Of a stretch of 64,000 nt of DNA, positions 26,263 through 36,144 are shown piece after piece (the stretch's first letter is position 1; each line of letters starts with the position of its first letter). The position numbers and the translations under genes were made by a program. The stretch covers positions 2,653,501 to 2,717,500 of the forward strand of contig NZ_CP079194.1 of assembly GCF_019297855.1 (NCBI RefSeq). The letters run 5' to 3'. This DNA comes from Gymnodinialimonas ceratoperidinii. Its GTDB lineage: Bacteria > Pseudomonadota > Alphaproteobacteria > Rhodobacterales > Rhodobacteraceae. A model generated the notes under the pieces. It was given only the letters and a program-made list of their open reading frames with translations, was not told where the DNA came from and ran no database searches.

Positions 26263-26504
26263 GTGGGCTACCCGCGCATCTCGCTCGGCACCTTGCCCGG
26301 CGACGCCCCGCCGTGATCGCCGCCTGCCACAGTCAGAAAACGTCCACCCCCGGCAGGGTCCAGACCGCCGAGGGTTTCGCTAAAACGGATCAAGTGCTCA
26401 TGTCATCTCGACCGCGGCACCTTGGTTAACAGACGAGTGTGAACATAGCGTTAACGCCGCGTGGATTTACCTTCGGTCCGAGAGGGGCGCCGTAGCGCGC
26501 GCCT
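26263..26504. other. Convergent intergenic spacer, nothing recognised
   Basis: About 240 bp between the tkt terminator and the end of the DUF808 gene. It contains two GTTAAC hexamers (near 26425 and 26453) that are half of the TTAAC-N3-GTTAA element described elsewhere. I see no gene, tRNA or convincing hairpin. Confidence 0.5.
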
Positions 26505-27473
26505 TCAGTGGCCAGCCTCACCCGCCAACCCCACCGCGCGCATGACGGGCGCGATGGCATAGGTCACGATCGGGATGAGGATCATCCCCAGAAGCAGGCC
26601 CAGAACGCCGTCGATCGCAGCCTTGACGGACCATTCGATGGCACCGTTCTCGCCGCCCGCACTGTGCGCGATCCCCTCGATCCAATGCTCCGGCCCGTGC
26701 CAGCCCATCTCGGCCAGACCATGCACGATGATCGAGCCGCCAACCCACAGCATCGCCGCCGTTCCGACGATCGTCAGCCCGCGCAGGAAGCCGGGCATGC
26801 CACGCACGATCAGCTCTCCGATCTTCTGGGTCGCACCAAGACGCCCCTTGGCCGCCATGTGCAGGCCCAGATCATCGGCCTTCACGATGATGGCAACAGC
26901 GCCATAGACCAGCACCGTGATGCCCACGGCCACAACGGCCAGCGCCCCGGCACGGAACCAGATGTTGTCTGTCTCAAGCGCGGCCAATGCGATGGTCATG
27001 ATCTCTGCGGACAGGATGAAGTCCGTCTTGATCGCGCCCTTCACCTTCTGCTCTTCCAGATGCGCGCTGTCGACGCCCGCCGCCTTCACGGCAGCCGCCT
27101 CTTCCACGTCGTGATGCGCAGGAGAGAGCCAGTGGTAGACCTTCTCCGCCCCCTCGAAACACAGATAGGCCCCGCCGAGCATCAGTAGCGGCGGAATCAG
27201 CCATGGCGCGAAAGCCGAGAGCAGCAGCGCCACGGGCAACAGGATGATCAGCTTGTTGAAGATCGATGCGCGCGCGATTTTCCAGACGATGGGGATCTCT
27301 CGCTTGGCCTCGAACCCGTGCACGTATTTCGGCGTCACGGCGGCATCGTCGATCACGGCACCCGCCGCTTTCGCCCCCGCTTTCGCCGCCTGCCCGATCA
27401 CGTCATCGACCGAGGCCGCAGCCACTTTTGCAATGGCTGCCACGTCGTCCAGTAGGGCCAGAAGTCCGCTCAT
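26505..27473 (-). CDS. DUF808 (YedI-like) integral membrane protein
   Basis: 322 residues beginning MSGLLALLDDVAAIAKVAAASVDDVIGQ, the diagnostic DUF808 start. The ATPKYVHGF-like stretch (VTPKYVHGFEAKREIPIVWKIA) and six or so membrane segments follow. It is an inner-membrane protein of unknown function, homologous to E. coli YedI. Monocistronic; divergent from the first gap gene. Confidence 0.9.
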   Translation of the reverse strand: MSGLLALLDDVAAIAKVAAASVDDVIGQAAKAGAKAAGAVIDDAAVTPKYVHGFEAKREIPIVWKIARASIFNKLIILLPVALLLSAFAPWLIPPLLMLGGAYLCFEGAEKVYHWLSPAHHDVEEAAAVKAAGVDSAHLEEQKVKGAIKTDFILSAEIMTIALAALETDNIWFRAGALAVVAVGITVLVYGAVAIIVKADDLGLHMAAKGRLGATQKIGELIVRGMPGFLRGLTIVGTAAMLWVGGSIIVHGLAEMGWHGPEHWIEGIAHSAGGENGAIEWSVKAAIDGVLGLLLGMILIPIVTYAIAPVMRAVGLAGEAGH

Positions 27474-27701
27474 GCTCTATCCTCAAATTTCGCGCCTGTC
27501 GCTATACTTACGCCATAGGCCAACCGCGTCCACCCACAGACGGTTCCGACCGGGCGCGCGCGCTCTCTGCGGCGTGTTAGCGCAATCATCCCATGTTTGC
27601 GCCACCGTTTACGCTAACATCAGGAAAATGCGGGTTTTTCGGGTTCCCAAACGGGGGGGCGACGCCCTATCGGTAACCCATCGACGCAAAGGAGATCCGC
27701 A

Positions 27702-28706
27702 ATGACCATCACGCTCGGCATCAATGGCTTCGGCCGTATCGGACGCGCCACTCTTGCCTATATCGCCGAGAGCGCGCGCAATGATGTTCAGGTGGTCAAG
27801 ATCAATGCGACGGGCCCGGTCGAGACCTCGGCCCACCTGCTCCGCTTCGACAGTGTCCATGGCCGCTTCCCCGGCGAAGTCCGGGTCGACGGCGACACCA
27901 TGGACCTCGGCCGCGGCCCGATGCAGATGTTCTCCACCTATGATCCCGCCGAGCTGGATTGGGAGGGCTGCGACGTGGTGCTGGAATGCACCGGCAAGTT
28001 CAACGACGGCCACAAATCCGCGGTCCATCTGGAGCGCGGCGCCAAGAAGGTGCTGATCTCGGCGCCGGCCAAGAACGTCGACCGCACCGTGGTTTACGGC
28101 GTTAACCATCGCGACATGCTGGCTGACGAGCGCATGATCTCCAACGGTTCCTGCACCACCAACTGCCTCGCGCCGCTGGTGAAGGTGCTGAACGAGGCCA
28201 TCGGGATCGAGCGTGGCATCATGACGACGATCCATTCCTACACCGGCGATCAGCCGACTTTGGACCGCCGCCACGACGACCTCTACCGCGCCCGCGCCGC
28301 CGCCATGGCGATGATCCCCACCTCCACCGGCGCGGCCAAGGCGCTCTCCGAAGTGATGCCGGAGATGGCCGGCAAGCTCGACGGCACCGCGCTGCGGGTG
28401 CCGACGCCCAATGTCTCCGCAGTGGACCTGACATTCGAGGCCGCGCGCGACGTGACGGTTAACGACGTTAACGAAGTCATGGCCGAGGCCGCCAATGGCC
28501 ATATGGGCGCCGTGCTGGCCTATGACCCGCTGCCGAAGGTATCGGTCGACTTCAACCACACGACACCCTCCTCGATCTTCGCGCCTGACCAGACCAAGGT
28601 CGTCGGCGGCCGCACCGTGCGCGTGCTGGCATGGTACGACAACGAGTGGGGCTTCTCGGCGCGCATGGCCGATGTCGCAGGCGCCATGGGTCGTCTGGTT
28701 CATTAA
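27702..28706 (+). CDS. gap: Glyceraldehyde-3-phosphate dehydrogenase, paralogue 1 (GapB-like cofactor site)
   Basis: 334 residues. Catalytic C151 (SNGSCTTNC) and H178 are intact. The residue that in NAD-specific enzymes is Asp (after Asn at the end of beta-2, IND) is Ala here (INATG, A36), as in B. subtilis GapB (VNAS by memory). The pair that is Leu-Pro in NAD enzymes is R189-R190 (LDRRHDDL), which could hold a 2'-phosphate. I infer NADP preference and a gluconeogenic or NADPH-generating role. The start has AAAGGAG upstream. Codons 253-257 carry a TTAAC-N3-GTTAA element. Confidence 0.93.
   Translation: MTITLGINGFGRIGRATLAYIAESARNDVQVVKINATGPVETSAHLLRFDSVHGRFPGEVRVDGDTMDLGRGPMQMFSTYDPAELDWEGCDVVLECTGKFNDGHKSAVHLERGAKKVLISAPAKNVDRTVVYGVNHRDMLADERMISNGSCTTNCLAPLVKVLNEAIGIERGIMTTIHSYTGDQPTLDRRHDDLYRARAAAMAMIPTSTGAAKALSEVMPEMAGKLDGTALRVPTPNVSAVDLTFEAARDVTVNDVNEVMAEAANGHMGAVLAYDPLPKVSVDFNHTTPSSIFAPDQTKVVGGRTVRVLAWYDNEWGFSARMADVAGAMGRLVH
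28459..28471. repeat. TTAAC-N3-GTTAA element 1 (inside gap1)
   Basis: TTAAC GAC GTTAA, flanked by G and C, so the full form is GTTAAC-GAC-GTTAAC. In the gene frame it reads V-N-D-V-N. Confidence 0.8.
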
Positions 28707-28791
28707 GCTGCAGCGCATCGCCTAGGGCGCTTAGCGGAAGCGATAGCGAAGCCGCACGATCAGGTGGGAGCCCACATCCCACTGCACTGTA

Positions 28792-28831
28792 GATCTGTCA
28801 TCTCGCCTGACAGATCCTTCGGCTTTTCTTC
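28792..28831 (+). terminator. Terminator of gap1
   Basis: A 9-bp perfect stem GATCTGTCA / TGACAGATC with a 7-nt loop, then the T-rich CTTCGGCTTTTCTTCTTT. It lies between gap1 and the cupin gene. Confidence 0.75.
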
Positions 28832-28891
28832 TTTACCACGCGCCAGCCCTCCCCCACTCTGACCAGCATCAGATGCCAGGAGGGCGCCCCG

Positions 28892-29380
28892 ATGACCGAC
28901 GAAACCTATCTTCTCAAAGCCGAAGAGATCGCCGCGATGGAGGGCTTGGCGAAGACGCACTTCCTCAATCAGAACGCGACGCGGATTAATAAATCACTGG
29001 GTGACGCGACTGGGCTGACAGGCCTCGGCATTCACCTGATCGAAGTCGCGCCGGGCGCCGAGACCACCGAATATCACGTCCATCATTTCGAGGACGAGGC
29101 CGTCTACATTCTGGAGGGCAGTGGCACGGCCACCATCGGCGAGACCGACCATCCCATCAGCCCGGGCGATTTCATCGGGTACCGCAAGGGCGGTCTGGCC
29201 CATACAATCGTGAACACCGGCTCCGAGATGCTGCGCATTCTCGTGATCGGTCAACGGCTTGCCCATGATGTCGGCGATTATCCCCGCAAAGGTCAGCGCA
29301 TCTTCCGCAACGAAGGGCTGCCGTGGGATCTGGTCCCCTCCGACGCCATGACCCATCCGCAGGCTGGCGCCAAGAAATAG
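28892..29380 (+). CDS. Cupin domain protein
   Basis: 162 residues. One cupin barrel: motif 1 is EYHVHHFEDEAVYILEGSG near residues 63-81 (metal-ligand His, His, Glu) and motif 2 is the region around GGLAHTIVNTG. It resembles small-molecule-binding cupins that act on sugars or amino acids; no exact function is recognised. It sits between two GapDH genes after a terminator and has its own start region. Confidence 0.85.
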   Translation: MTDETYLLKAEEIAAMEGLAKTHFLNQNATRINKSLGDATGLTGLGIHLIEVAPGAETTEYHVHHFEDEAVYILEGSGTATIGETDHPISPGDFIGYRKGGLAHTIVNTGSEMLRILVIGQRLAHDVGDYPRKGQRIFRNEGLPWDLVPSDAMTHPQAGAKK

Positions 29381-29419
29381 CCTTCCGCCCGCGCCCGCGC
29401 CGTGGCAGGTTCCACGCCG

Positions 29420-29563
29420 ATGACCAATACGCTCGCCATCTGGATCGTTATCGTGATCGCCGCATTCATTGCGGTCGATGCCGTGATGCTCGACTATACA
29501 ATGTCGCTCTTTCTCGCCCGAAAGTTTGCCGACCTGCTCAACTGGATGGCATTCTGGCGCTGA
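29420..29563 (+). CDS. 47-residue single-pass membrane protein between the gap genes
   Basis: A small ORF: ATG at 29420, stop at 29561-29563. One hydrophobic helix (IWIVIVIAAFIAVDAVM) is followed by a short C-terminal part ending FADLLNWMAFWR. From memory, proteins of this size and ending occur next to gap in other Rhodobacterales and are sometimes mislabelled as glyceraldehyde-3-phosphate dehydrogenase. I see no catalytic residue. A membrane anchor or regulator is possible; no function is assigned. It sits 39 bp after the cupin stop and about 166 bp before gap2. Confidence 0.65.
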   Translation: MTNTLAIWIVIVIAAFIAVDAVMLDYTMSLFLARKFADLLNWMAFWR

Positions 29564-29729
29564 ACAAGCTGCCCCTTCCCAAGTTGCTTTTCTCAGGTTA
29601 AGACGCACATGTTAACGCTAACACCACAAGAAACGTTAACGCGACACCCATAGCCCGAGCCGAGCTGCTGCCCTCGGTATCGCCCGACCCCGCCGCAGTT
29701 TGCGGCAGCCAAGCAATAGGAGTCTCCCC

Positions 29730-30731
29730 ATGGCCGTCAAAGTCGCCATCAACGGATTTGGACGCATCGGACGCAACGTGTTGCGCGCGATTATCGAATC
29801 TGGTCGCACCGATATCGAGGTCGTCGCGATCAACGACCTCGGCCCGGTCGAGACCAATGCCCACTTGCTGCGCTACGACAGCGTGCACGGCCGCTTCCCG
29901 GCCACCGTGACCACGACCGAGACCACCATCGACGTGGGCCGCGGCCCGATGGAGGTCACCGCAATCCGCAACCCCGCCGACCTGCCTTGGGGTGACGTCG
30001 ACGTCGTGCTGGAGTGCACCGGTATCTTCACCTCCAAAGAAGCCTGCCAGGCGCATCTCGAGAACGGCTCCTCCCGCGTGCTGATCTCGGCGCCGGGCAA
30101 GGACGCCGACAAGACGATCGTCTATGGCGTGAACCATGACCAACTGACCGCGGACGACATCATCGTCTCCAACGCCTCCTGCACGACCAATTGCCTCTCT
30201 CCGGTGGCCCACGTGCTCCATTCCGAGATCGGCATCGTGAAGGGCTTCATGACGACGATCCACTCCTATACCGGCGACCAGCCGACGTTGGACACGATGC
30301 ACAAGGACCTCTACCGCGCCCGCGCGGCGGCCTTGTCGATGATCCCGACCTCGACCGGCGCGGCAAAAGCGGTGGGGCTCGTCCTGCCTGACCTCAAAGG
30401 CAAACTGGATGGCGTTGCCATCCGCGTGCCCACCCCCAATGTCTCGGTCGTGGACCTGACGTTCGAGGCCGCGCGCGAGACCACGGTGGAAGAGATCAAC
30501 GAAGCGATCCGCAAGGCGGCCAACGGCTCCCTGAAGGGCATCCTCGGCGTCACGGACGAGCCACTCGTGAGCTCGGACTTCAACCACGATCCGCATTCGT
30601 CGATCTTCGCCACGGACCAGACCAAGGTCATGGAGGGCACCATGTGCCGCATCCTGTCGTGGTACGATAACGAATGGGGCTTCTCCAACCGCATGAGCGA
30701 CACCGCCGTCGCCATGGGTAAATTCCTCTGA
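29730..30731 (+). CDS. gap: Glyceraldehyde-3-phosphate dehydrogenase, paralogue 2 (NAD type)
   Basis: 333 residues. The catalytic Cys is in SNASCTTNC near residue 151, and the His is in HSYTGDQ. The NAD determinant Asp is present (INDLG, D36), unlike paralogue 1; the Leu-Pro pair is replaced by Thr-Met. By position next to pgk and by the Asp this is the likely glycolytic enzyme. It uses the ATG at 29730 ([15 protein letters not shown]), with AGGAG 8 nt upstream. A hairpin (30742-30765) follows. Confidence 0.94.
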   Translation: MAVKVAINGFGRIGRNVLRAIIESGRTDIEVVAINDLGPVETNAHLLRYDSVHGRFPATVTTTETTIDVGRGPMEVTAIRNPADLPWGDVDVVLECTGIFTSKEACQAHLENGSSRVLISAPGKDADKTIVYGVNHDQLTADDIIVSNASCTTNCLSPVAHVLHSEIGIVKGFMTTIHSYTGDQPTLDTMHKDLYRARAAALSMIPTSTGAAKAVGLVLPDLKGKLDGVAIRVPTPNVSVVDLTFEAARETTVEEINEAIRKAANGSLKGILGVTDEPLVSSDFNHDPHSSIFATDQTKVMEGTMCRILSWYDNEWGFSNRMSDTAVAMGKFL

Positions 30732-30741
30732 CTACGCAAAA

Positions 30742-30765
30742 CCCCGGAGCGTCACCGCTTCGGGG
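30742..30765 (+). terminator. Hairpin after gap2
   Basis: A 10-bp stem CCCCGGAGCG / CGCTTCGGGG (one G-U pair) with loop TCAC, 10 bp after the stop. There is no T-run downstream; possibly an mRNA end or partial terminator. Confidence 0.5.
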
Positions 30766-30823
30766 CACCGTCGGATTCCGTACTTGGAAAAAGGTGAAGC
30801 GCGCATTTGATTCAAATTGAGCG

Positions 30824-30850
30824 CGCTCCCTTCATCTTTTCAAAAATACG
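30824..30850 (+). repeat. Partial copy D of the dispersed repeat (5' module)
   Basis: CGCTCCCTTCATCTTTTC followed by AAAAATACG resembles the left modules at 7163 and 11679 but lacks the terminal GC hairpin. An imperfect inverted repeat (AGCGCGC...GCGCGCT) lies just upstream. Confidence 0.4.
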
Positions 30851-30932
30851 GCCGTCGGAGACATCTAAACTCTTCCGATGTACCCTATCGCCGTGCGAAT
30901 ACATCGGCCGAATGGCACCTCAGGAGACTACC

Positions 30933-32120
30933 ATGCGCTTCAATACCCTCGACGACATGGAGCTGTCAGGCAAACTTGTGCTGACCCGCGTGGATATCAA
31001 CGTGCCTGTGGAAGACGGCAAAGTGACGGATGCCACACGCATCACGCGCATTGTGCCGACGATCAAGGACATCCTTGCCAAGGGGGGGCGCCCGGTGATG
31101 CTGGCGCATTTCGGACGGCCCAAGGGCGAATATGTTCCGGAGATGAGCCTGCGGGTCACCCTTCCCGCATTGGAGGAAGCCTTCGAGCAGGAGGTCACCT
31201 TCATCGAGAGGCCGGACCGCGAGACGCTGGACGCGTTGCCGGAGGGGACGATCACCTTGATCGAGAACACGCGCTTTTCGGCCATGGAAGAGGCGAATGA
31301 TCCGAAGATGGCGAATTTTCTGGCGTCGCTTGGTGACGTCTATTGCAACGACGCTTTCTCTGCCGCGCACCGGGCCCATGCCTCGACCGAGGGGGTGGCG
31401 CGGCTGCTGCCGGCCTGCGCCGGGCGGTTGATGGAAGCGGAGCTGAAGGCCCTGAACGCCGCGCTTGGTACGCCCGAGCGTCCGGTGACGGCCGTGGTCG
31501 GGGGGGCGAAGGTCTCGTCCAAGCTGGAGCTGCTCAGCAACCTGATCGAGAAGGTCGACCACCTCGTGATCGGGGGCGGCATGGCCAATACCTTTCTGGC
31601 GGCACAGGGGCATGGCGTCGGCAAATCGCTCTGCGAGCATGACCTGACCGGCACGGCTCGCGAGATCATGGTGAAGGCGGAGAAGACGGGCTGCGCGATC
31701 CACCTGCCGTCCGACATCGTCGTGGCGCGCGAGTTCAAGGCCCACGCGCCCTCCGAGACCCTGCCCGCCGACGCCTGCCCCGAGGACGCCATGATCCTCG
31801 ACGCGGGCCCCGACACGGTCGCCGCCTTCATCAAGCTGCTGGAGAGCACCGAGACGTTGATCTGGAATGGCCCGCTTGGCGCCTTCGAGATGGCGCCCTT
31901 TGACACCGCGACCGTTGCCGCGGCCAAGGCGGCGGGCAAGGTCACGGCCGAACGGGGGTTGATCTCCGTCGCGGGCGGGGGCGACACGGTGGCGGCGCTG
32001 AACCATGCAGGCGCGGCCGACGACTTCACCTATATCTCGACCGCCGGTGGCGCGTTTCTGGAGTGGATGGAGGGCAAGACCCTGCCCGGTGTCGCCGCCC
32101 TGGAGGCCGCGAAGGGCTGA
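30933..32120 (+). CDS. pgk: Phosphoglycerate kinase
   Basis: 395 residues, the family length. It makes 3-phosphoglycerate and ATP from 1,3-bisphosphoglycerate. Motifs: RVDINVP near residue 22, HFGRPKG, the ENTRFSAME loop, GGAKVSSKL near 190, the nucleotide end WNGPLGAFE and GGGDTVAAL. The start ATG at 30933 has CAGGAG 6 nt upstream. The gene lies between gap2 and the aldolase gene, forming a glycolytic cluster. Confidence 0.97.
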   Translation: MRFNTLDDMELSGKLVLTRVDINVPVEDGKVTDATRITRIVPTIKDILAKGGRPVMLAHFGRPKGEYVPEMSLRVTLPALEEAFEQEVTFIERPDRETLDALPEGTITLIENTRFSAMEEANDPKMANFLASLGDVYCNDAFSAAHRAHASTEGVARLLPACAGRLMEAELKALNAALGTPERPVTAVVGGAKVSSKLELLSNLIEKVDHLVIGGGMANTFLAAQGHGVGKSLCEHDLTGTAREIMVKAEKTGCAIHLPSDIVVAREFKAHAPSETLPADACPEDAMILDAGPDTVAAFIKLLESTETLIWNGPLGAFEMAPFDTATVAAAKAAGKVTAERGLISVAGGGDTVAALNHAGAADDFTYISTAGGAFLEWMEGKTLPGVAALEAAKG

Positions 32121-32203
32121 GCACGACCCTGATAGCGCAACCATGATGGACGCATCGTCCCTAGCCCCTTAGACCGCCTTCAACAGCATTGGAGGAGCAC
32201 AAA

Positions 32204-33094
32204 ATGGGCAACGTCGATCAAGTCGCACAAATGCAAAAAGGCGCGGGTTTCATTGCCGCGCTGGATCAGTCCGGTGGCTCCACGCCCAAGGCGCTTAAGC
32301 AATATGGTGTCGATGAAAGCGCCTATCGCTCCGAAGCGGAGATGTTCGACCTGATCCACGCCATGCGGACGCGGATCGCCACGGCGCCGGCGTTCACCGG
32401 GAAGAAGGTGATCGGCGCCATCCTCTTCGAGATGACGATGGACCGCGAGATCGACGGCGCTCCGGCGGCGGAATACCTTTGGGCCAAGCGAGGCGTTGTG
32501 CCGTTCCTGAAGATCGACAAGGGACTGGAGGCGGAAGCCGACGGGGTGCAGATGCTCAAACCGATGCCGGATCTTGACGCCACGCTGGACCGCGCGGCGG
32601 GCAAGGGTATCTTCGGCTCCAAGGCGCGTTCGGTCATCGCAAAGCCGAATGCGCAGGGCATCAACGCGAACGTGGCACAGCAGTTCGAGGTCGGCGCGCA
32701 GGTGCTCGATCACGGACTGGTGCCGATCATCGAGCCGGAAGTGCTGATCAACGCGCCGTCGAAGGCGGAGGCCGAGCAGCTTCTGCGCGACGCTTTGCTC
32801 AACGAATTGGACCGGATGTCAGGCGACCGGCAGGTGATGCTGAAGCTGACCCTCCCCGAGGAGCCGGACTTCTACGCGCCGGTCATCGCCCACCCCAAGG
32901 TGATGCGCGTCGTGGCGCTTTCGGGCGGTTACAGCCGGGATGAGGCGACGGGCAAGCTGGCCGCCAACCACGGCATGATCGCCAGCTTCAGCCGCGCCCT
33001 GACCGAGGGCCTTTCCGCGCAGCAGGATGAGGCTGCGTTCAACGCCCGCCTGGAAGACGCGATCACGAAGATCCACGCCGCCTCCGTCACCTAG
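32204..33094 (+). CDS. Fructose-bisphosphate aldolase, class I
   Basis: 296 residues from the ATG at 32204, chosen over the TTG at 32189 because GGAGGAG lies 6 nt before it. Class I (Schiff-base) features: IAALDQSGGSTPKAL at the start, the ADGVQMLKPMPDLD region, the Lys in VMLKLTLPEEP near 210, and ALSGGYSRDEA for phosphate binding. It cleaves fructose-1,6-bisphosphate. It is 83 bp downstream of pgk. Confidence 0.93.
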   Translation: MGNVDQVAQMQKGAGFIAALDQSGGSTPKALKQYGVDESAYRSEAEMFDLIHAMRTRIATAPAFTGKKVIGAILFEMTMDREIDGAPAAEYLWAKRGVVPFLKIDKGLEAEADGVQMLKPMPDLDATLDRAAGKGIFGSKARSVIAKPNAQGINANVAQQFEVGAQVLDHGLVPIIEPEVLINAPSKAEAEQLLRDALLNELDRMSGDRQVMLKLTLPEEPDFYAPVIAHPKVMRVVALSGGYSRDEATGKLAANHGMIASFSRALTEGLSAQQDEAAFNARLEDAITKIHAASVT

Positions 33095-33219
33095 GCGCAG
33101 GCGGGTTTTCCACCACGAAATGTGGGGGATTCCCAAAGCCCGAGGAATATGCGAATCTGTCTGCGACGGGCCCGCCAGAGGCCTGCGAGCATGGCCGTCT
33201 TGGCCTAGAGGCAGAAATC

Positions 33220-33513
33220 ATGTTGCGAACTCAATCCTTCACCCGGGTCATCTTGCCGTGCGTCCTGTTGTTTGTGGGGCTCTACTTCACCTTCATGGCG
33301 GTGCAGGGCAGCAACGGCTTGTTCCAACGTATTCAAGTGGAAGCGGAGCGCGACAGGCTGACGGAAGAGCTTGCGGCACTGCGGCTGCAGACCGAGCGGA
33401 TGGAGATCCTGACCCGCCGGCTCTCTGACGATTACCTCGATCTGGACCTTCTGGACGAGCGCGCGCGCAGCGTGTTGGGATATGTTCGCCCGGACGAATT
33501 GATCCTGCCCTAG
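33220..33513 (+). CDS. ftsB: Septum formation initiator, FtsB/DivIC family
   Basis: 97 residues. An N-terminal membrane segment (ILPCVLLFVGLYFTFMAV) is followed by a coiled coil (AERDRLTEELAALRLQTERME) and the FtsB end DLLDERARSVLGYVRPDE. It forms part of the FtsQLB divisome complex in the periplasm. AGAGG lies 9 nt upstream of the ATG. Its place between the aldolase and pdhA genes is usual in this group. Confidence 0.88.
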   Translation: MLRTQSFTRVILPCVLLFVGLYFTFMAVQGSNGLFQRIQVEAERDRLTEELAALRLQTERMEILTRRLSDDYLDLDLLDERARSVLGYVRPDELILP

Positions 33514-33726
33514 CCGAATGCGCCTGCGGGTCTGAGGCCTTACGGCATCGATGCGCAAAAATTTTCGAGCCAACAAAGCTGCAAGCTGCTGAAGATTAAT
33601 GGCTTTTCCTGCGCAGCCGCAGGGAAGCGCCCCTGCGTCAGCATTACCCCAAGACTCCCGGCCAAACCTCTGCTAGAAATTGGTTCAACGTTAAACTATT
33701 CCCGGCTGGAAGAGGAGTGGCGCGCG

Positions 33727-34755
33727 ATGGCTGCACGCAAGACGACCGAAAAGACAGGCTCGAAAGCCAATGTCTCTGCCGAGGATCTCAAGAAATATTA
33801 CCGTGAGATGCTCTTGATCCGCCGCTTTGAAGAAAAGGCAGGCCAGTTGTACGGCATGGGCCTGATCGGCGGCTTCTGTCACCTCTACATCGGTCAGGAA
33901 GCGGTCGTCGTGGGTCTGGAGGCTGCGGCTGAGGAAGGCGACAAGCGCATCACTTCCTACCGCGACCACGGCCACATGCTGGCCTGTGGCATGGACCCCA
34001 AGGGCGTCATGGCCGAGCTCACGGGCCGCGAGGGCGGTTATTCGAAGGGCAAGGGCGGCTCGATGCACATGTTCTCGAAAGAGAAGCATTTCTACGGCGG
34101 CCACGGCATCGTCGCGGCACAGGTGCCGATCGGCGCGGGTCTGGCCTTTGCCGACAAGTACCTCGGCAACGACCGCGTGACCTTCACCTACTTCGGCGAC
34201 GGCGCGGCCAACCAAGGCCAGGTCTACGAGGCCTACAACATGGCCGAACTCTGGGCCCTGCCCTGCATTTTTGTCATCGAAAACAACCAGTACGCCATGG
34301 GCACCTCGACCCAACGCTCGACCAAGTCGCCCTCCTACTGGGAACGCGGCGCGGCCTACGGCATTCCGGGCGAGGAAGTCGACGGCATGGACGTTCTGGC
34401 GGTGAAGGCCGCGGGCGAGAAGGCCGTCGCGCACTGCCGCGCAGGCAAAGGCCCCTACATCCTCGAGATCAAGACCTACCGCTACCGCGGCCACTCCATG
34501 TCGGACCCGGCGAAATACCGAACCCGCGAGGAGGTGCAGGAGATGCGCGAGAAGCGCGATGCGATCGAGAACGTGCGCCAGATGCTGCTGACCGGCGGCC
34601 ATGCCTCCGAAGACGATCTCAAGGCGATCGACAAGGAGATCAAGGAAATCGTCAACGAATCCGCAGAGTTCGCCAAGGAAAGCCCCGAGCCCGCGCTGGA
34701 GGAGCTCTGGACCGACATTTACGCCGAAGAGGCACCGCAAGGGGAGGCTGTGTAA
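33727..34755 (+). CDS. pdhA: Pyruvate dehydrogenase E1 component, alpha subunit
   Basis: 342 residues. It decarboxylates pyruvate with TPP and passes acetyl groups to the lipoyl domain. The TPP motif GDGAANQGQVYEAYNMAELW lies near 160. The phosphorylation-loop-like region RYRGHSMSDPAKYR is present. GAGGAG precedes the ATG. The gene ends directly at the pdhB start (no spacing), then a small ORF and pdhC follow. E3 (lpd) is not in the window. Confidence 0.96.
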   Translation: MAARKTTEKTGSKANVSAEDLKKYYREMLLIRRFEEKAGQLYGMGLIGGFCHLYIGQEAVVVGLEAAAEEGDKRITSYRDHGHMLACGMDPKGVMAELTGREGGYSKGKGGSMHMFSKEKHFYGGHGIVAAQVPIGAGLAFADKYLGNDRVTFTYFGDGAANQGQVYEAYNMAELWALPCIFVIENNQYAMGTSTQRSTKSPSYWERGAAYGIPGEEVDGMDVLAVKAAGEKAVAHCRAGKGPYILEIKTYRYRGHSMSDPAKYRTREEVQEMREKRDAIENVRQMLLTGGHASEDDLKAIDKEIKEIVNESAEFAKESPEPALEELWTDIYAEEAPQGEAV

Positions 34756-36135
34756 ATGGCTGTAGAAATTCTGATGCCCGCCCTCTCCCCCACGATGGAA
34801 GAAGGCACGCTGGCCAAATGGCTGGTGAAGGAAGGCGATACCGTTCAATCGGGTGACATCCTGGCCGAGATCGAGACCGACAAGGCGACGATGGAATTCG
34901 AGGCCGTCGATGAAGGCGTGATCGGCAAGATCCTCGTCGAAGAAGGCACCGAAGGCGTGAAGGTGAACACCGCCATCGCGATCATCGGGGAAGAGGGCGA
35001 GGACATGTCCGAAGCCTCTGCGTCCTCAGATGAGAAAGCCGCGCCCGAGCAGGAAGACAAGAGCGCCGATACGGCCGAGAAGCCTGCCCCCTCGGCCTCT
35101 GCGCCTGCCGCGCCCAGGGCCGACACGACGCCGGACTGGCCCGAAGGCACGACGATGAAGACCCAGACGGTGCGGGAAGCCCTGCGCGACGCCATGGCGG
35201 AAGAGATGCGCGCCGACGAGGCGGTCTTCGTGATGGGTGAAGAGGTTGCCGAGTACAACGGCGCCTACAAGATCACCCAGGGAATGCTGGACGAATTCGG
35301 CGACAAGCGCGTGATCGACACGCCGATCACCGAGCACGGTTTCGCCGGTATCGGAGTCGGCGCGGCCTTTGGCGGGTTGAAGCCGATCGTGGAATTCATG
35401 ACCTTCAACTTCGCCATGCAGGCGATCGACCACATCATCAACTCAGCCGCCAAGACGCTCTACATGTCCGGCGGCCAGATGGGCGCGCCGATGGTCTTCC
35501 GGGGCCCCAACGGCGCCGCCGCCCGCGTGGGCGCGCAGCACTCCCACGACTACGCGACCTGGTACAGCCAGGTGCCCGGCTTGAAAGTGGTGATGCCCTA
35601 CTCGGCCGCCGATGCGAAAGGCCTGCTGAAAACCGCGATCCGCGACCCCAACCCGGTCGTGTTCCTTGAGAACGAGATCCTCTACGGCCGCTCGTTCGAA
35701 GTGCCGGACATGGATGATTTCACCATCCCCTTCGGCAAGGCCAAGATCTGGCGGGAAGGCACGGACCTGACCATCGTCTCCTTTGGCATCGGCATGACCT
35801 ACGCGCTGGAAGCGGCCGAGAAGTTGGCCGAGGAAGGCATCGAAGCCGAGGTGATCGACCTGCGCACCCTGCGCCCGCTCGATTACGACACGCTGCTGGC
35901 CTCGGTGATGAAGACCAACCGCTGCGTGACCGTGGAGGAAGGCTTCCCCGTCTGCTCGATCGGCAACCACCTGTCGGCCTACCTGATGCAGAACGCTTTC
36001 GATTACCTCGACGCGCCGGTCATCAACTGCACCGGCAAGGACGTGCCGATGCCCTATGCGGCCAATCTCGAGCGCCATGCGCTGATCACGACCGAAGAGG
36101 TCGTGGAGGCCTGCAAGCAAGTGACCTACAGGTAG
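34756..36135 (+). CDS. pdhB: Pyruvate dehydrogenase E1 component, beta subunit, with N-terminal lipoyl domain
   Basis: 459 residues, about 130 longer than a plain E1-beta. Residues 1-80 are a lipoyl domain with the lipoylated Lys in ETDKATME near 43. An Ala/Pro/Glu linker (about 85-125) follows, then the E1-beta body ([17 protein letters not shown], the [20 protein letters not shown] region, the [13 protein letters not shown] end). The lipoyl domain is nearly identical to that of pdhC downstream. Such a fusion is known in alphaproteobacteria. Confidence 0.95.
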   Translation: MAVEILMPALSPTMEEGTLAKWLVKEGDTVQSGDILAEIETDKATMEFEAVDEGVIGKILVEEGTEGVKVNTAIAIIGEEGEDMSEASASSDEKAAPEQEDKSADTAEKPAPSASAPAAPRADTTPDWPEGTTMKTQTVREALRDAMAEEMRADEAVFVMGEEVAEYNGAYKITQGMLDEFGDKRVIDTPITEHGFAGIGVGAAFGGLKPIVEFMTFNFAMQAIDHIINSAAKTLYMSGGQMGAPMVFRGPNGAAARVGAQHSHDYATWYSQVPGLKVVMPYSAADAKGLLKTAIRDPNPVVFLENEILYGRSFEVPDMDDFTIPFGKAKIWREGTDLTIVSFGIGMTYALEAAEKLAEEGIEAEVIDLRTLRPLDYDTLLASVMKTNRCVTVEEGFPVCSIGNHLSAYLMQNAFDYLDAPVINCTGKDVPMPYAANLERHALITTEEVVEACKQVTYR

Positions 36136-36144
36136 GATGAGCTG

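Noticed and set aside
26263..26504. tRNA or small RNA gene in the tkt-DUF808 spacer
   Set aside because: No cloverleaf or strong hairpin beyond the tkt terminator.
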